From: Lasiosphaeria ovina
Lineage: Eukaryota > Ascomycota > Sordariomycetes > Sordariales > Lasiosphaeriaceae
Length of the DNA stretch: 64,000 nt
Assembly: GCA_033439765.1 (NCBI GenBank)
Contig: JAULSN010000005.1
Span: 1,178,001-1,242,000 of the forward strand
Direction: 5' to 3'
Program-made: the position numbers and the translations under genes
The notes under the pieces: generated by a model
What the model saw: the letters and a program-made list of their open reading frames with translations, nothing else
Told to the model about the DNA's origin: nothing
The model's database searches: none
In this document: one piece after another, positions 1 to 10,090 of the stretch
Numbering within the stretch: position 1 is the stretch's first letter
Layout of the letters: every line of letters begins with the position of its first letter

Positions 1-596
1 ACGGTGGCCCACTTGATGGTCCAGGCAATGGAGCCGTCGACTATGCGCGCCGTGTCGACCTTGATGAAGTCCTTGTTGAAAGAGATGTCGACCGAGTCTC
101 CGCCGTCGGGGAACAGCGGGGGCGGGATCTTGGCTGAGATCACCAGTGACCCGTGGTCGTGCAGCAGCCGCTCCTCGGTCGGCAGCACGTCGGTGCGCGC
201 GGGGACCTGCTTGGTCTCGGTCGCCGCAGTGGCGTCAACGGTGGCCGAGCTGTCGTCGCCGTCGCTGGGGGGCGCGGGCCATTCCACGTATTCAATGGCA
301 ATGGTGTGGGTTCCCAGGGACGTCTCGACCAGGACCGTCTTGTTGTCGAACCTGGGGATCGGGAGCAGAATGGGCAGGTCAAATTTGAATTCGACGGGGA
401 CTTCCACTCCTGACTGATAGCCGCTGTAGAAGCCACGAGTCGAAAACTTCAGACCGCCCGGACGGGACTCCTGCTGGATGAAGGGGCTTAGGATGATAGA
501 CGACAGCACAGTCTTGACATGGACCCGCAAGAAACGGCCCAGGCCATGGTATCTGACTGAGACGGCGGACTTGGGAACAGGGATGAGTTGCGACAT
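1..596 (-). CDS. Conserved hypothetical protein A, 3' end beyond the window
   Basis: An open frame reads from an ATG at 596 leftwards through the window edge (198 codons, no stop), so the C-terminus is missing. It resembles the protein at 2360-3151: both have an F-x-QQE-x-R-x-G-x-L-x-FS block near residue 45, an EFK-x-x-LP block, an FDN motif and an IxWxIKWA motif near the end. The two genes are divergent neighbours and are best read as an old tandem duplication. The first 35 residues differ. Between the conserved blocks lies a low-complexity Asp/Ala/Thr-rich linker, present in both at the same place. I see no signal peptide or membrane segment. The fold and role are not recognised; the beta-rich alternation and IKW ending suggest an arrestin-like or other beta-sandwich protein, but this is only a guess. 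Confidence 0.75.
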   Translation of the reverse strand, partial: MSQLIPVPKSAVSVRYHGLGRFLRVHVKTVLSSIILSPFIQQESRPGGLKFSTRGFYSGYQSGVEVPVEFKFDLPILLPIPRFDNKTVLVETSLGTHTIAIEYVEWPAPPSDGDDSSATVDATAATETKQVPARTDVLPTEERLLHDHGSLVISAKIPPPLFPDGGDSVDISFNKDFIKVDTARIVDGSIAWTIKWAT

Positions 597-2359
597 TGTG
601 AAGTTAGAGTAGGAGTGTACAGGCGTGAAGTTGAATCTGGGGGGGACAGGCTGGCGATGCGAGTGGGAATCTGGTTGGGCAAGATTCAGAACGTGGTGGC
701 AGAAGTGAATGGTTATGCGTGGTGGTAGACAAAGACTGGGAGGTGGTTATGTTGGGAGAAGCTGTCTGTCTTTATGGGCCCCAGAAAGGATAGTTTGGGC
801 TCAGGGGAGAATCATTATGCCTCTTGGCATTATCGGTGTCGCCATTCCTCGCTTGAGGGTGCCATTCTTGGGCGTTTCCCGAGCGCAACACTGTCCCAAG
901 CTGAACAGGTTCATCCGTGTCATGGTGACGGGAGCCGCTATGAACCCGAGATTGCACATACAACTGACAACAGTCGAGCCAAGGACGTGAAGACAAGGTT
1001 GCCAAGGCGTCATCGGGCCAGAAAGACATGGGGGTGGTTTGCAACTGTCGACGCAGCCAGCCACATGCTGTCAACTAACACAATACCAGCGCTCGACTTT
1101 GAGATATTGGCGTTTCTTGAGGCTTGGTACGTTGATAGGGAGTGGTAATCTGGTGGGTAATTCTAATACTTTGATTGTACTTGCCCTCGTTCTGAAGTAG
1201 CAGCTGTCTCAGCTGAGCCTTGGTTCGGGCCTAGGCCCTTTCGCGACTGACCTGAAGTGTGCTGTAATGCAGGTGGCTACGCAAATGATTGCCGAACGCA
1301 TCACATCGACATGCCGAGCGGGGCATATGCAATATTTTCAGTCTCGAGCCTCGGTGACGAGCTTCCGCCACGTTTCGGCGTCACGGAGCAAAGAAGCTAG
1401 ACCGGCGGGTAGGTGCGGGCTGAAAATCTGCAGACTGCAAATATCTCTTGGTTCGATAATGAGACGTTGGTGGGCTGTGGGGAAGACATGGCCTTTGTGC
1501 CACCCGAGGAAGAGGCGCCCGATAGCGCATTTGGAAAGCACTAGCATGATGCACTCCCTGATTGGGACCTGTGTGGGAGGTAAAAGCCAAAAGAGGCGCG
1601 CTGATGATGCAGGGGCTCGCTAGTGGCACTCTGCCCTCTGGGTGTGATTGGCTGGCTACCGGCGTGTGTTATCAGGAAGCTGATGTGCGCCGCTGAAACC
1701 CAAAACTAATTATTGTCTGGGTGGCTGTCAAAACTGCAGCTTTTCATTGACTGGAGGCTGCTGAAATCCCGAGAAGTCCAACTACGCCAGTACTGAGTGC
1801 AAAAGCCTGGCCTGAAAAGCGTTGGCCTCCGCGAAGGTGGCTGGGCTGTGGCCATGATGCCATCAGATGGAAACCTGTCTCAGCTTCAGCGCTTGCCATC
1901 GGCCTCGACCCGGCCGTACTATGTGCCTGTATGCTATCTGCGGTAATTACATTAGAACCCCAGACCAACTAATTTCCAATACTGAAAGTTATCAAGGCCT
2001 CGGCATGCCCGTGGTCAATTCTAGAATAGCTTGGTCGTCAGAACTAGCTGAATCGTCTCGCGCGCATTTGAATAGGTAGGTAGTCATTGATTGGGTTACT
2101 AAGGCCCAGGACCAGGGCAAAGCCCAAGACGGAGATATGCTTCAGGACAGGACACAGCTCATGAAGGAGATAAAGTCATCGTTTCTGCCCCCTTCACCGT
2201 CTATAAGTTGACTTGACTCCCCCAAGCAAGTCCTCAATTTCGTCTTCACCACCGCCTTCATCACTGCAAATTCCAAAGCATCTCTAATTCGTTCCACCGC
2301 CTTCACTGCACCGCTTTATACTTTCACTCCGGCATTCCGCAATCTTCAACACCGACGCA
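597..2359. other. Intergenic stretch between two divergent paralogues
   Basis: About 1.76 kb that serves as the shared upstream region of the divergent paralogues. Open frames here are short, overlap on both strands and show no recognisable motif. Just upstream of the right gene (2160-2355) is a C/T-rich stretch typical of fungal promoters and 5' leaders. No RNA gene was seen. Confidence 0.6.
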
Positions 2360-3151
2360 ATGTCAATCCTTTATCCGTCCGGGCCCAAGCTCCCGAGATT
2401 CTCCGCAGGGTACAACTTTCTCAGCCAGACTCTCACCCTGACTGCCGATGGAATCAAGCGCTGGGGCCTTCCGGACCCGTTCTTCCAGCAAGAGGAACGT
2501 GTCGGCGCTTTATTTTTCTCCCTGCGTGCCTACATCCCCCTCGCGCCTCCGTTGGGCGTGATCCACCTTGACGAACCATTCCATGTTGTGGCTGAATTCA
2601 AAGTCTACCTCCCCAAGGAATGCTTCGACAACGACCATGTCTACATCGAGGTGGCCGGCAAGGTCGTCAAGGTCCGCATCGACTATATCTTTCTGACTGA
2701 AAAGTCGGCTCAGAACGGGGACGCCAACGGCGTGGTGAAGGCCGCCGACGACGTTGACACGGCCACGGTCGTCTCGTCGCCCGTCAAGACCGAGGTGCTG
2801 CCCCCCATAGAACTGTACCTGCCTCCCGGGCGCACCGTCGATATCAAGGCCATCATCCCCGCCCCTCTCAACATCGGTGGCGGAGCCTACACCAACATCT
2901 ACTTCAACCCCAAGGTCCTGGCGCTGGACAACGCCAGCACGACCAGCAGCTACCTCTTCGAGGCACTCACCTCCCACATCACCTGGTCCATCAAGTGGGC
3001 CCCGGATCTGGTCATTGCAGATCCTTTCCCTCCCCAGCGCGTCAATGTCGTCACCACCCGCGATGGCGGCTATCATGGCGACGACACCAAGGTCACTCGC
3101 TCCGTCCAGACATACCTCATTCACTTCACTCTCATCAAGGACAAGGCCTAA
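2360..3151 (+). CDS. Conserved hypothetical protein B (paralogue of the gene at 1-596)
   Basis: A single-exon gene of 263 residues. The start ATG at 2360 follows a pyrimidine-rich leader and agrees with the start of its paralogue (both begin Met-Ser). It shares with the divergent neighbour the FFQQEER-x-GALFFS block (about residues 41-53), an AEFKVYLP block near residue 85, FDN, and ITWSIKWAP near residue 213. An Asp/Val/Ala-rich linker (about residues 120-145) looks disordered. There is no signal peptide or membrane helix, so a soluble intracellular protein is likely. The two genes together look like a lineage-specific pair. Function is unknown and I do not assign a family. Confidence 0.85.
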   Translation: MSILYPSGPKLPRFSAGYNFLSQTLTLTADGIKRWGLPDPFFQQEERVGALFFSLRAYIPLAPPLGVIHLDEPFHVVAEFKVYLPKECFDNDHVYIEVAGKVVKVRIDYIFLTEKSAQNGDANGVVKAADDVDTATVVSSPVKTEVLPPIELYLPPGRTVDIKAIIPAPLNIGGGAYTNIYFNPKVLALDNASTTSSYLFEALTSHITWSIKWAPDLVIADPFPPQRVNVVTTRDGGYHGDDTKVTRSVQTYLIHFTLIKDKA

Positions 3152-3178
3152 GTGGTCGCCGCGGATAATATGAGTCTG

Positions 3179-3201
3179 AGAGAGAGAGAGAGAGAGAGAG
3201 A
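3179..3201. repeat. (GA)n microsatellite
   Basis: Eleven uninterrupted GA dinucleotides just after the stop codon of the gene at 2360-3151, in its 3' untranslated region. Likely length-polymorphic. Confidence 0.9.
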
Positions 3202-3537
3202 TGAATTCTTCCCGGTTTCCGTTTGATCCACTTTCATTTTCAGCACAGAGAAGGTCGTCGTTAGTGTGAGAGTCGAGGAGTGAGCGGTGAGACTAATCAG
3301 GAGGGATTCCTTCATTGCGTTTCAGTCAGCAGTCAATATTGTTTTTGTAAATAGCTTCCCCACCATTGAACATCCCCTTTTGTCCTTACAAGCAACAGCC
3401 CCATCACTAAGGTAATCACACCGTCCCCGGCAATAATCAAAAACCCCTTATGTAAATCCGATTCCTGTGGCTACGTTACTTTGTCTCGGCGCGAGCGAGT
3501 CCCAGCGCGACCTTTCCAGACACTGTACTTGCCACTC

Positions 3538-3618
3538 GGCTTACCCACAGCGAGAGGTAGTCCCAGGCTTACCCACAAAAGGTAGTCCCCAGGCTTACCC
3601 ACAGCAAGAATTAGTCTC
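3538..3618. repeat. Three-copy tandem repeat, 26-28 bp unit
   Basis: The unit begins GGCTTACCCACA and ends GGTAGTCCCA. Copies start at 3538, 3566 and 3592 and differ by small indels, the last being the most diverged. It lies in the gap between the 3' ends of the convergent genes at 2360-3151 and 3782-4376. No coding meaning is apparent. Confidence 0.8.
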
Positions 3619-3781
3619 CGGACAAACGCGACTGGCATCTTGATATGATCCCCGATGCGCCGACAAAGCGCCCATGTACATGTACATACAAAAGCCGAAA
3701 CCAGCTTGGACCTGCATTCTCCTGACGCGCCTCAACCACGAAAACTTTTTACAGACACCGTTAACTATTGAAATCTCCCCA

Positions 3782-4376
3782 TCAAAGCAAAGCCTTGACC
3801 ACAGCCTGCAGCGCCGCCTTGTCCGCGCCGCGAATCCTATCAACGCGCCCATCGTCCGTCAAGCTAACCGACTGGCGGGGCTGGATGCCTTGCACAGCGA
3901 CTCCCTTGGGCGAGCCCTTCTCGAAGAACAGGAACGTCGGCATCGCAGAGACGCCGTAGCGCCCCGCAACGTTGTTGACGTGGTCGACATTGACCTTGGC
4001 GAACGCAAGACGGCCCGCCTGGGCGTGGCTGTCGGCCAGTTCCGAGAACACGGGCGCGATGACGCGGCACGGCGGACACCAGTCGGCGTAGAAGTCGACG
4101 ACGACGTGCGTGTTGGAGGCCAGGACGGCGTCGAACTCGGCGGCAGTGGTGACCTTGAACACCTTGCCCGAGGTCTCGGGAATGGGTGAGCGGTCGGCGA
4201 ACACGGCCTGGTTTTATTCAGATACGTTGTTAGCCGGCATGCCTGTGGTGTGATGAAATTCTTTCCAGTCATGTGTTGAGGTTCGTGCGTGGCTGTCATG
4301 ACGCGATTGGGTTGAGACATACTCGGCCGACCATGAAAAGAACGAACAAGATGAGCAAATAAGTCGAAGTTTCCAT
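3782..4376 (-). CDS. Thioredoxin with N-terminal membrane anchor
   Basis: Two exons: 4376-4323 and 4207-3782, with a 115-bp intron (donor GTATGT, branch GCTAAC, acceptor CCAG) joining in phase 0 to give 159 residues. Exon 1 encodes a short hydrophobic segment (METSTYLLILFVLFMVGR), which should act as a signal anchor or targeting helix. Exon 2 is a full thioredoxin domain: VVVDFYADWCPPC (redox pair Cys with a CPPC active site instead of the usual CGPC), the cis-Pro loop SAMPTFLFF, and a final amphipathic helix. CPPC changes the redox potential compared with cytosolic thioredoxins and occurs in some membrane-tethered or organelle forms. Without exon 1 the protein would look like an ordinary soluble thioredoxin beginning at a GTG. 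Compartment (ER, Golgi or mitochondrial membrane) cannot be told from the sequence. Confidence 0.85.
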
Positions 4377-4774
4377 CTTGTAGAATAGCCGTTGATCGCG
4401 CGGCGTTGAGAGACGTTGTGGGTGGAATGGCGGCGGCGTTGGCGTTGCGAAAGGAAGAGGTGACGTGCACGACAGATGCAGGCATGGCAAGGCCCCACTG
4501 ATTGAAACCGCTAATCCAATCACTGGCGGGGACAGCCGAAAAGGCGGGGCTTCTGCCCCACATCGTCTGATCTCGAACCTGGGCACCTCCAGCGCCATTG
4601 CTGGTCAACGTTTTTGATCCTATGTAGGAGCCTAACTAAGATCCGATCCACCAGGATGGGCTCGAATTTGCCAATAAATTCCAGCAGTGAGACCTTGAGC
4701 TAGCGAGCGACGTTGAATTGAAGTTTGCAGCACCCCACCTAGTCCCTGAGATGACAGGGCGTGGTAATCGGTAA

Positions 4775-5497
4775 TCACAGGGTCTTCCCCTGCGCAAGCA
4801 GCGCTACAAATTCGGCCATCCTCGCTTTGCGCGTCTCTTGCCTCTTCAGCGTCTCGAGGCGCCACAGAAACGAGTATCTCTTCGACTTTCCCAACGCATC
4901 GAAGAAACCGCGCGCCTTTTTGTTCTTGTCCAGCGCCGCCTGAAAATCATCCGGCACCTCGATAATACTCGCTGACGCGTACGCCTTTTCCCAGCGCCCG
5001 TCGGCTTTTGCCGCGTCCACCTCGGCCTGTCCAGCGCGTCGCATCCTGCCCGCCTCCACCAGCACGGCGACTTTGCCGACATTGCGCTTCGACCATATGC
5101 TCGCCTTCCGCCGCGGGGAGAACCGCTGCAGGAAATGCGTCTCGTCGAGTGTTTTGCGCTGCCCGTCAATCCACCCCCAGCACAGCGCTGCGTCGACGGC
5201 TTGGTCGTACGTGACCGAGGGGACGGGCGCCCCTTTCTTGCTGATCTTGAGCCAGATTCCTGCTGTTTCGGTGCCGTGGTTGGTATCGAGCCAGGCATCC
5301 CAGGCGTCGGCGTCCTCGAAGAGGTGGGTTGGGGGCGGGGCCGCCCCCCCAGGAGCGGGGACGGTTACTGTTGACGGTTCCCGTTCAACCGCTTTGGCTT
5401 GCGTCGTCGTCGTTGTTGGCGTGAATTCTGCCGCTGCCGCTGTCGCCGTGGATCGCGTGGTTCGTCTCGACATGGCGACGAGAATTCCGCGCAGCAT
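4775..5497 (-). CDS. YdeI/OmpD-associated family protein
   Basis: Single exon, 240 residues from the ATG at 5497; a second in-frame ATG eight codons later is also possible. The first 55 residues are a Thr/Ala-rich low-complexity leader, possibly a mitochondrial-type presequence given its Arg content and lack of acidic residues. The rest matches the YdeI/OmpD-associated (bacteriocin-protection) family: HGTETAGIWLKISKKG, the SVTYDQAVDAALCWGWIDG block, the RFSPRRKASIWSKRN block, a 'DGRWEKAY' motif and a C-terminal Lys/Arg-rich helix ending in a 'LETLKRQETR' segment. The family is widespread in bacteria and patchy in fungi; its biochemical role is not established. The gene sits head-to-head with nothing coding for about 600 bp. 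Confidence 0.8.
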   Translation of the reverse strand: MLRGILVAMSRRTTRSTATAAAAEFTPTTTTTQAKAVEREPSTVTVPAPGGAAPPPTHLFEDADAWDAWLDTNHGTETAGIWLKISKKGAPVPSVTYDQAVDAALCWGWIDGQRKTLDETHFLQRFSPRRKASIWSKRNVGKVAVLVEAGRMRRAGQAEVDAAKADGRWEKAYASASIIEVPDDFQAALDKNKKARGFFDALGKSKRYSFLWRLETLKRQETRKARMAEFVALLAQGKTL

Positions 5498-6122
5498 GAA
5501 TCAGTTTGTCGCGGCTGTTCCGAGAAATGGTCAGTTTGGCGGAGGTCGCGGTCGAGGCCATGTCTTCATCTAGCGGACGCGTCTGGCCTTTGCCCTTCAC
5601 TTGGCGCTGGCGCCGAACCATTTCCAGGGTTAGGGTTAAGACTGCCGTCACCAGACCGTCGATGAGTATCACGGACATGGATCCCCAAAAGATTGATAAG
5701 GTTCCAACTGAATCCCTCTCAACCCCTCAATACGCACGTCAACGAGCGTTGACATGGACTCGACGCGTATAATGAAGGCTCTCGAGTCGGGCGAGCGCAC
5801 AGGGGCTGACCAGCAGTTCCGACACATCGTTTAAGCTGCTAATTACCACGGTAGTGCAGACGCGCGTTTCTCTGCTGAAGAGTTTTTACAATTTCCATCA
5901 GAGCTTATTCCATCCATCCTTCCATCGGATAATCAATGAGAGAGCGAGGCATGGCCTCGATGTGAGCTAATTAATCTACATGGGGGTGGGCCATATGACT
6001 GACGGACTATAATGTAACGCTGGCAGCATGATCTAATTATGATAGCGGCCGAACGAACCAGTTACATCTTTCCCAAATTGTAAAGAGAAGACAGCAGGTA
6101 ACCCAGATACCCAGACGCGCAC
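5498..6122. other. Intergenic stretch with a short telomere-like tract
   Basis: No convincing gene. At 5626-5640 there are two TTAGGG units, matching the fungal telomere repeat, about 130 bp upstream of the YdeI-type gene start. This may be chance, a Teb1/Tbf1-like factor site in a promoter, or an interstitial telomere scar. The part from 5780 on is A/T-rich with no structure I can name. Confidence 0.5.
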
Positions 6123-6899
6123 TCAAGAAGCCTTCTTCTTCTTCAGCTTAAATCCGACTTTCTTTCCGATGAATTCGCTCAGTCTTCCCTTCTCGAAGTC
6201 GGCAGCAATGAAGTCCAGGGGATCCTCTGAAGAAGTGGCGTAGCCAGACGCCTGGCTCAAGATGTTCAAGTAGGGCCCGATCAGCGGCACCCACGCAAGA
6301 GTGTCCCGCCACTCGGGCGGCGAGTCGGCGCTGGCCACCACGTTGGCCGCCGAGCAGTCGTCCGGCGCAGGGATCCGAGCCTCCTTGTGCTTGGGAGTCA
6401 GTTGAGAGGCGCAAAACAGCGACCAGGCGATGTCCTCCTCTTCTTGCTTCTGGATGAGGGCCACATTCTGCCTGTGCTCGGGAAACATGGGCATGTAGTC
6501 GCCGATGAGCCGTGTCGGGATGGCGCTGTCCAGCATGGGGAAGCCAGACATCAGCCAGGCGCGGATTGCCGGCCCGCGGCGCTCCTGTCGGGCTTCCACA
6601 ATGGCTGCGACGACGGTGGCGAACATGGTGTTGTACTCGCCGGTCTGGGAGCGGCCCCACATCTGCGCCAGGCCGGCGGCGTGAAAGACGGCATCGCAGC
6701 TGTGGGCGAGGATGGCAGTCTTCAACGCCGGCTTGTCCGTGACCGATCCCGTGACCACGCCGGCCAAAACAGCTCGCTGCTCTGGCGCGAGCTTGGCAGG
6801 CGAGCGGACGTAGGCTACGACGGTGTGGCCGTGTTTGATCAGGGCTGGCAGTGCACGACTGCCGACATTGCCGGTAGCGCCAAGCAAGAGCACCTTCAT
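6123..6899 (-). CDS. NAD(P)-binding NmrA/SDR-like reductase
   Basis: Single exon, 258 residues. It begins with a beta-alpha dinucleotide-binding motif, VLLLGATGNVGS (GxxGxxG, residues 3-14), followed by a basic YVRSP loop at the end of the second strand that favours NADP(H). There is no YxxxK catalytic pair of a classical dehydrogenase that I can place, so it belongs with the atypical SDR / NmrA-like group (isoflavone-reductase or anthrone-type accessory enzymes, or redox sensors). The C-terminal tail is Lys-rich (KLKKKKAS). A CCGCGGAATTT site lies 107 bp upstream of its start, and the same motif is found before the MFS gene at 11115-12993, which suggests common control by the neighbouring Zn2Cys6 regulator. 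Confidence 0.8.
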   Translation of the reverse strand: MKVLLLGATGNVGSRALPALIKHGHTVVAYVRSPAKLAPEQRAVLAGVVTGSVTDKPALKTAILAHSCDAVFHAAGLAQMWGRSQTGEYNTMFATVVAAIVEARQERRGPAIRAWLMSGFPMLDSAIPTRLIGDYMPMFPEHRQNVALIQKQEEEDIAWSLFCASQLTPKHKEARIPAPDDCSAANVVASADSPPEWRDTLAWVPLIGPYLNILSQASGYATSSEDPLDFIAADFEKGRLSEFIGKKVGFKLKKKKAS

Positions 6900-7005
6900 G
6901 GTCGTTTAGATGTAGTTTTGTAGAGATGGGATGTGATTACTAGATCGTGAGATTGTATCTCGAAGCGGGATTATAAATAGGCACCTACTCTCGGCCTCGA
7001 AATCC

Positions 7006-7016
7006 CCGCGGAATTT
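7006..7016. promoter_or_regulatory. CCGCGGAATTT site upstream of the reductase gene
   Basis: An inverted CGG pair (CCGCGG) followed by AATTT, 107 bp before the start of the reductase gene. Zn2Cys6 regulators bind paired CGG half-sites. The identical 11-mer occurs at 13257-13267 before the MFS exporter. Binding is inferred, not shown. Confidence 0.5.
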
Positions 7017-7137
7017 ACGGGAAACAACTCGCGACAGTGACGCGCGACGCGTCGCCTCTGCTTATGCCCTGGAGCGTCCCATACCGGGCGGGGGTTTTAT
7101 TCCCGACAAGTCCGGACGCTCGATAAAGACTCTAGTT

Positions 7138-9560
7138 CTACACGTCAGCTTCTATATTAAGTCCGCCCACAAATCCCGCATCAACCGGCATGTAGTCGTC
7201 CGAGGACTTGAAGACAGCTGCAGGATGAATATCGAGCAAGATTTCATCAAACATGGCACTCTCCCACTGCATGTCGTCCTGGTCATAGCCTGATGCTAGC
7301 CATTCGAAACCGTTGACGCCCCGCCCTGTCGACATATTCATCATGGTCTCTCGATCCCCTTCATAAACGCTGCTGTCATAGGCATTGGTGGTCAGCGGGC
7401 TCCTCCCCTCACCTGCCGCTATGCCTACGGCCATGATGTCACGCCATTTCTCGACCCTGGCCTTCTTCATCTTCAAATGTTCTGCAGCAAGGTCCCACGT
7501 ATCGTTCTCCCAGTCCACGCCCTGCGCCGCGGCCATCTCGTCCTTTGCAGCCTCGAAACGAGCTGCCATGGTGTCCAAGATGCCGCAGATATCAACCTGG
7601 AGATTGGGTTGCGCTGCGACCTGGGCCCTGAGCGTGTTGAGTATCTGGGCGGACACGACTTGGGTGGAGGATGCTGCTGAGGCGGGAGGAGGTCTCGACA
7701 AGCTCATCAGATCTGGGCATGAAGGCACGCCGCTGAGAGCAGGCGTTGGCCCCCAAGGAACCGTCGTGGATTCTTTCTGGGACACGGACACGGCGGTGCC
7801 GGCGGCACTGGAAAGCTTGACCGCGCTCGGGCCGGCTACTCTGGTCCAGCGAGAGAGCATCATGGCGGCATGGACCAACTGGGCGTAGGCGGGCTGAGGC
7901 ATGTAGAAGTAGGAGCACACCGGGATGGCAAGCCAGTTGTCGAGCCAGGCCTTGAGCGCGGCAGTGAAGCGTGAAAAGACGTCGGATATCAGCACGCCCG
8001 AGAGCGAGAGCGAGGCGAAGGATTGCGATTCGGCATCTGGGAGGTGTGAACCTGCCAGCAGAGGCTCAAAGATCCTGAGGTGAGCGCTATGGTAATAGCA
8101 AGACAGAAGGTCTGGGCTCTCAGACAAACCACGTTAGCGAAGCACCGGCGACTTGTCTTGTTCAAACAGTTGGGGAATCCATACAGTCTGATTTGAGTTT
8201 CGGGGGCAGTGCGTTCCGGAGTCTGTCTAGCTCAACTCGGAACGCCTCCAGACGCGCTGTCATCGAAGCTTCGGGTGAACCTCCTAGCTGTTCGTCCATC
8301 AAGAAACCCCTACTGTGGAAGTGGCAAATTTCCTCGGTGAGTCGCTGGATGCGTACCAGCTGTACGGCAAGTTGGTCTGTCTTGTATTCTCCAGCATCCT
8401 CAAGTTCGGTGAGGCATTGGTCCAGACATTTAGTAAATTTTGCGACTGCTAGCTGGTTCACGACCAGGCCAGCGCTGCCATCAAGTTAGTCTTGTTCTTT
8501 ATGAAGCCGTAGTTCGGCATCTAGGCGGTGCGAGACTCACTTTGAACTCATATACCAGACGCCAAGTAGAGCCCTTCTCTCGTCGTTCGTTCTAGACATA
8601 GGCTCCTCGGCGCGTAGCAAAGGCAGCTGACTCCTCCTTTGTTGAGACTTGGGGCATGTAGTCAAATCCATCTCTTCTACCAGGCTGACTGCTAGACGGG
8701 TCAGATTATTGAACTGCGCATGAGTCATGCAATGGTAGTGGTAGGACCCTAGGAACACCAGAATGCCTTGGAGGAGATCCAACGAGCGCTCAGATCTCAG
8801 GAGGATGGCGTGAGAGATGTGTTCCATGACGGCGCGGCTTTGCCCCCTCATCAACCGCAGATGGCGGACGGAAGCCACCATTCTGATCACCTTCATGAGA
8901 AGTGGACGAGTTGCCTGCAGCTGCCTCGCCGTTGTGCCAGCTGGAATGATGACAAAGGGCAACCGGCTGGACAGCTGGTTCCTGTAGATGGACAGCAAAG
9001 TCTCGTCAGACTCCACGGGGACAAGATCGTCTTTGCCGACTGTTGCCATGCAGGTGCATGTGGGACGCGCGGGACGCGCCGGTGTGCTAGAGGCGAAGTC
9101 ATACGGCGGGGTGTGCAGAGCAGTTGCAGTTTCTTCCCGGCTTACCGTGTCTTGAGCTTGAGGTTCGGTGCCGATCCATGATGCGGAATGGTTGTTTGCG
9201 AGGTGATCTGGACTGCTAGTGGGTGAACTGTCATGTACAGTCGAGCTTTCCCCCCCCGGCGTCCTCAATGAGCCGATCTGATTATTGGATCCCTCTTCCG
9301 GCACAGCCGTTCTCGTGTCAAAACTGGCACTGGTCAGGCAGATTCAACAGAGGGTCCAACATGAATGCTTACGAGGATATTGCCGCCTGTCTCTTCTTCC
9401 TTGGTCTGGGAATCTGATCCGAGCAGTGTTTCTCCAAGCTTCGGCATCGATCACATGGTAGAGCAGGAGACTGGGTGCGAAGGCATCGTGCCTTTGCTGC
9501 CGCACACGGAGCGCAGGCCGCGCCCCATCTGGCGCTGCGGCCCGTCTTTGGCCCGTCCAT
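7138..9560 (-). CDS. Zn2Cys6 fungal transcription factor
   Basis: Four exons: 9560-9373, 9323-8541, 8474-8185 and 8111-7138; introns of 49, 66 and 73 bp with donors GTAAGC, GTGAGT and GTATGG. The phases fit throughout and give 744 residues. Exon 1 carries the zinc cluster CAPCAAAKARC...PCDRCRSLEKHC (residues about 15-45), then a basic KKR stretch that may act as linker or nuclear signal. Exon 2 has a Ser/Thr/Pro-rich linker and then the fungal-specific transcription factor homology region, including SSK/NAGLVV and the YHSAHLRIFEPLL helix over exons 3-4. Typical dimeric CGG-binding regulator size. It is divergent from the SnoaL-like gene and flanked by the reductase and the MFS gene, whose upstream regions all carry CGG-type motifs, so it is the probable local regulator and may regulate itself. 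Confidence 0.88.
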
Positions 9561-9727
9561 CTTAGGTAATAATTCGACTCTGCGCTATTATTCGTCTTTG
9601 CCTTTGCCGCGAGGTTGGTGTGGTGGCTCTAGAAGAATACCGGTTCTGTACGATGCGCACGCATGCCGCGGAAATCAAAGGCCATAGGTGTTGGTTCGGG
9701 GTCTTTGGCGGGAACTTTTGGAAATCT

Positions 9728-9760
9728 CCGCGGCACACGGCGGGAAATACGGAATTTTGT
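9728..9760. promoter_or_regulatory. CCGCGG and CGGAATTTTGT motifs in divergent promoter
   Basis: CCGCGG at 9728-9733, a CGGCGGG-like run, and CGGAATTTTGT at 9750-9760, about 170-200 bp upstream of the regulator gene and 330 bp upstream of the SnoaL-like gene. The 11-mer CGGAATTTTGT is repeated exactly at 13229-13239 before the MFS gene. Confidence 0.5.
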
Positions 9761-9934
9761 TAGTTTGGTACAGCCAAGCCGCCACTACACAGATGAATGT
9801 GACCACTTTGTTGAGACCCCTGCAAAGTACTCGTAACCTAGCTAACAAAATCCACCCTTGCAGAGTTCTAGCTGTGCGAACTCGTAACCAACAGTATAAG
9901 TGGGGCGTGGCAGGGCTGTTAAACCCCGAGAATT

Positions 9935-9940
9935 CCGCGG
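9935..9940. promoter_or_regulatory. CCGCGG palindrome near the SnoaL-like gene
   Basis: GAATTCCGCGGAA, centred 154 bp before the start of the SnoaL-like gene. Part of the same motif set as 7006, 9728 and 13257. Confidence 0.45.
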
Positions 9941-10090
9941 AAAGATTTATGGGTGGTCTACTGAATATTAAAAAAGGGGTGCAGCAGCACTCAATAAATA
10001 ACCAAGTAGATAGACTGAACACGACGACAATCAACAAAATACATCTCTATTCTTCTATCAAGCATCTGACGCCATCAGCAAGCCGCCAAA

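Noticed and set aside
709..1148. Overlapping frames of 80-124 codons in the first gap
   Set aside because: Frames exist on both strands at once, have no motif and sit in the shared upstream region of a divergent gene pair.
2510..3124. 204-codon minus-strand frame opposite the paralogue gene
   Set aside because: A shadow frame produced by strong codon bias on the plus strand; Asp/Gly/Val-rich with no motif.
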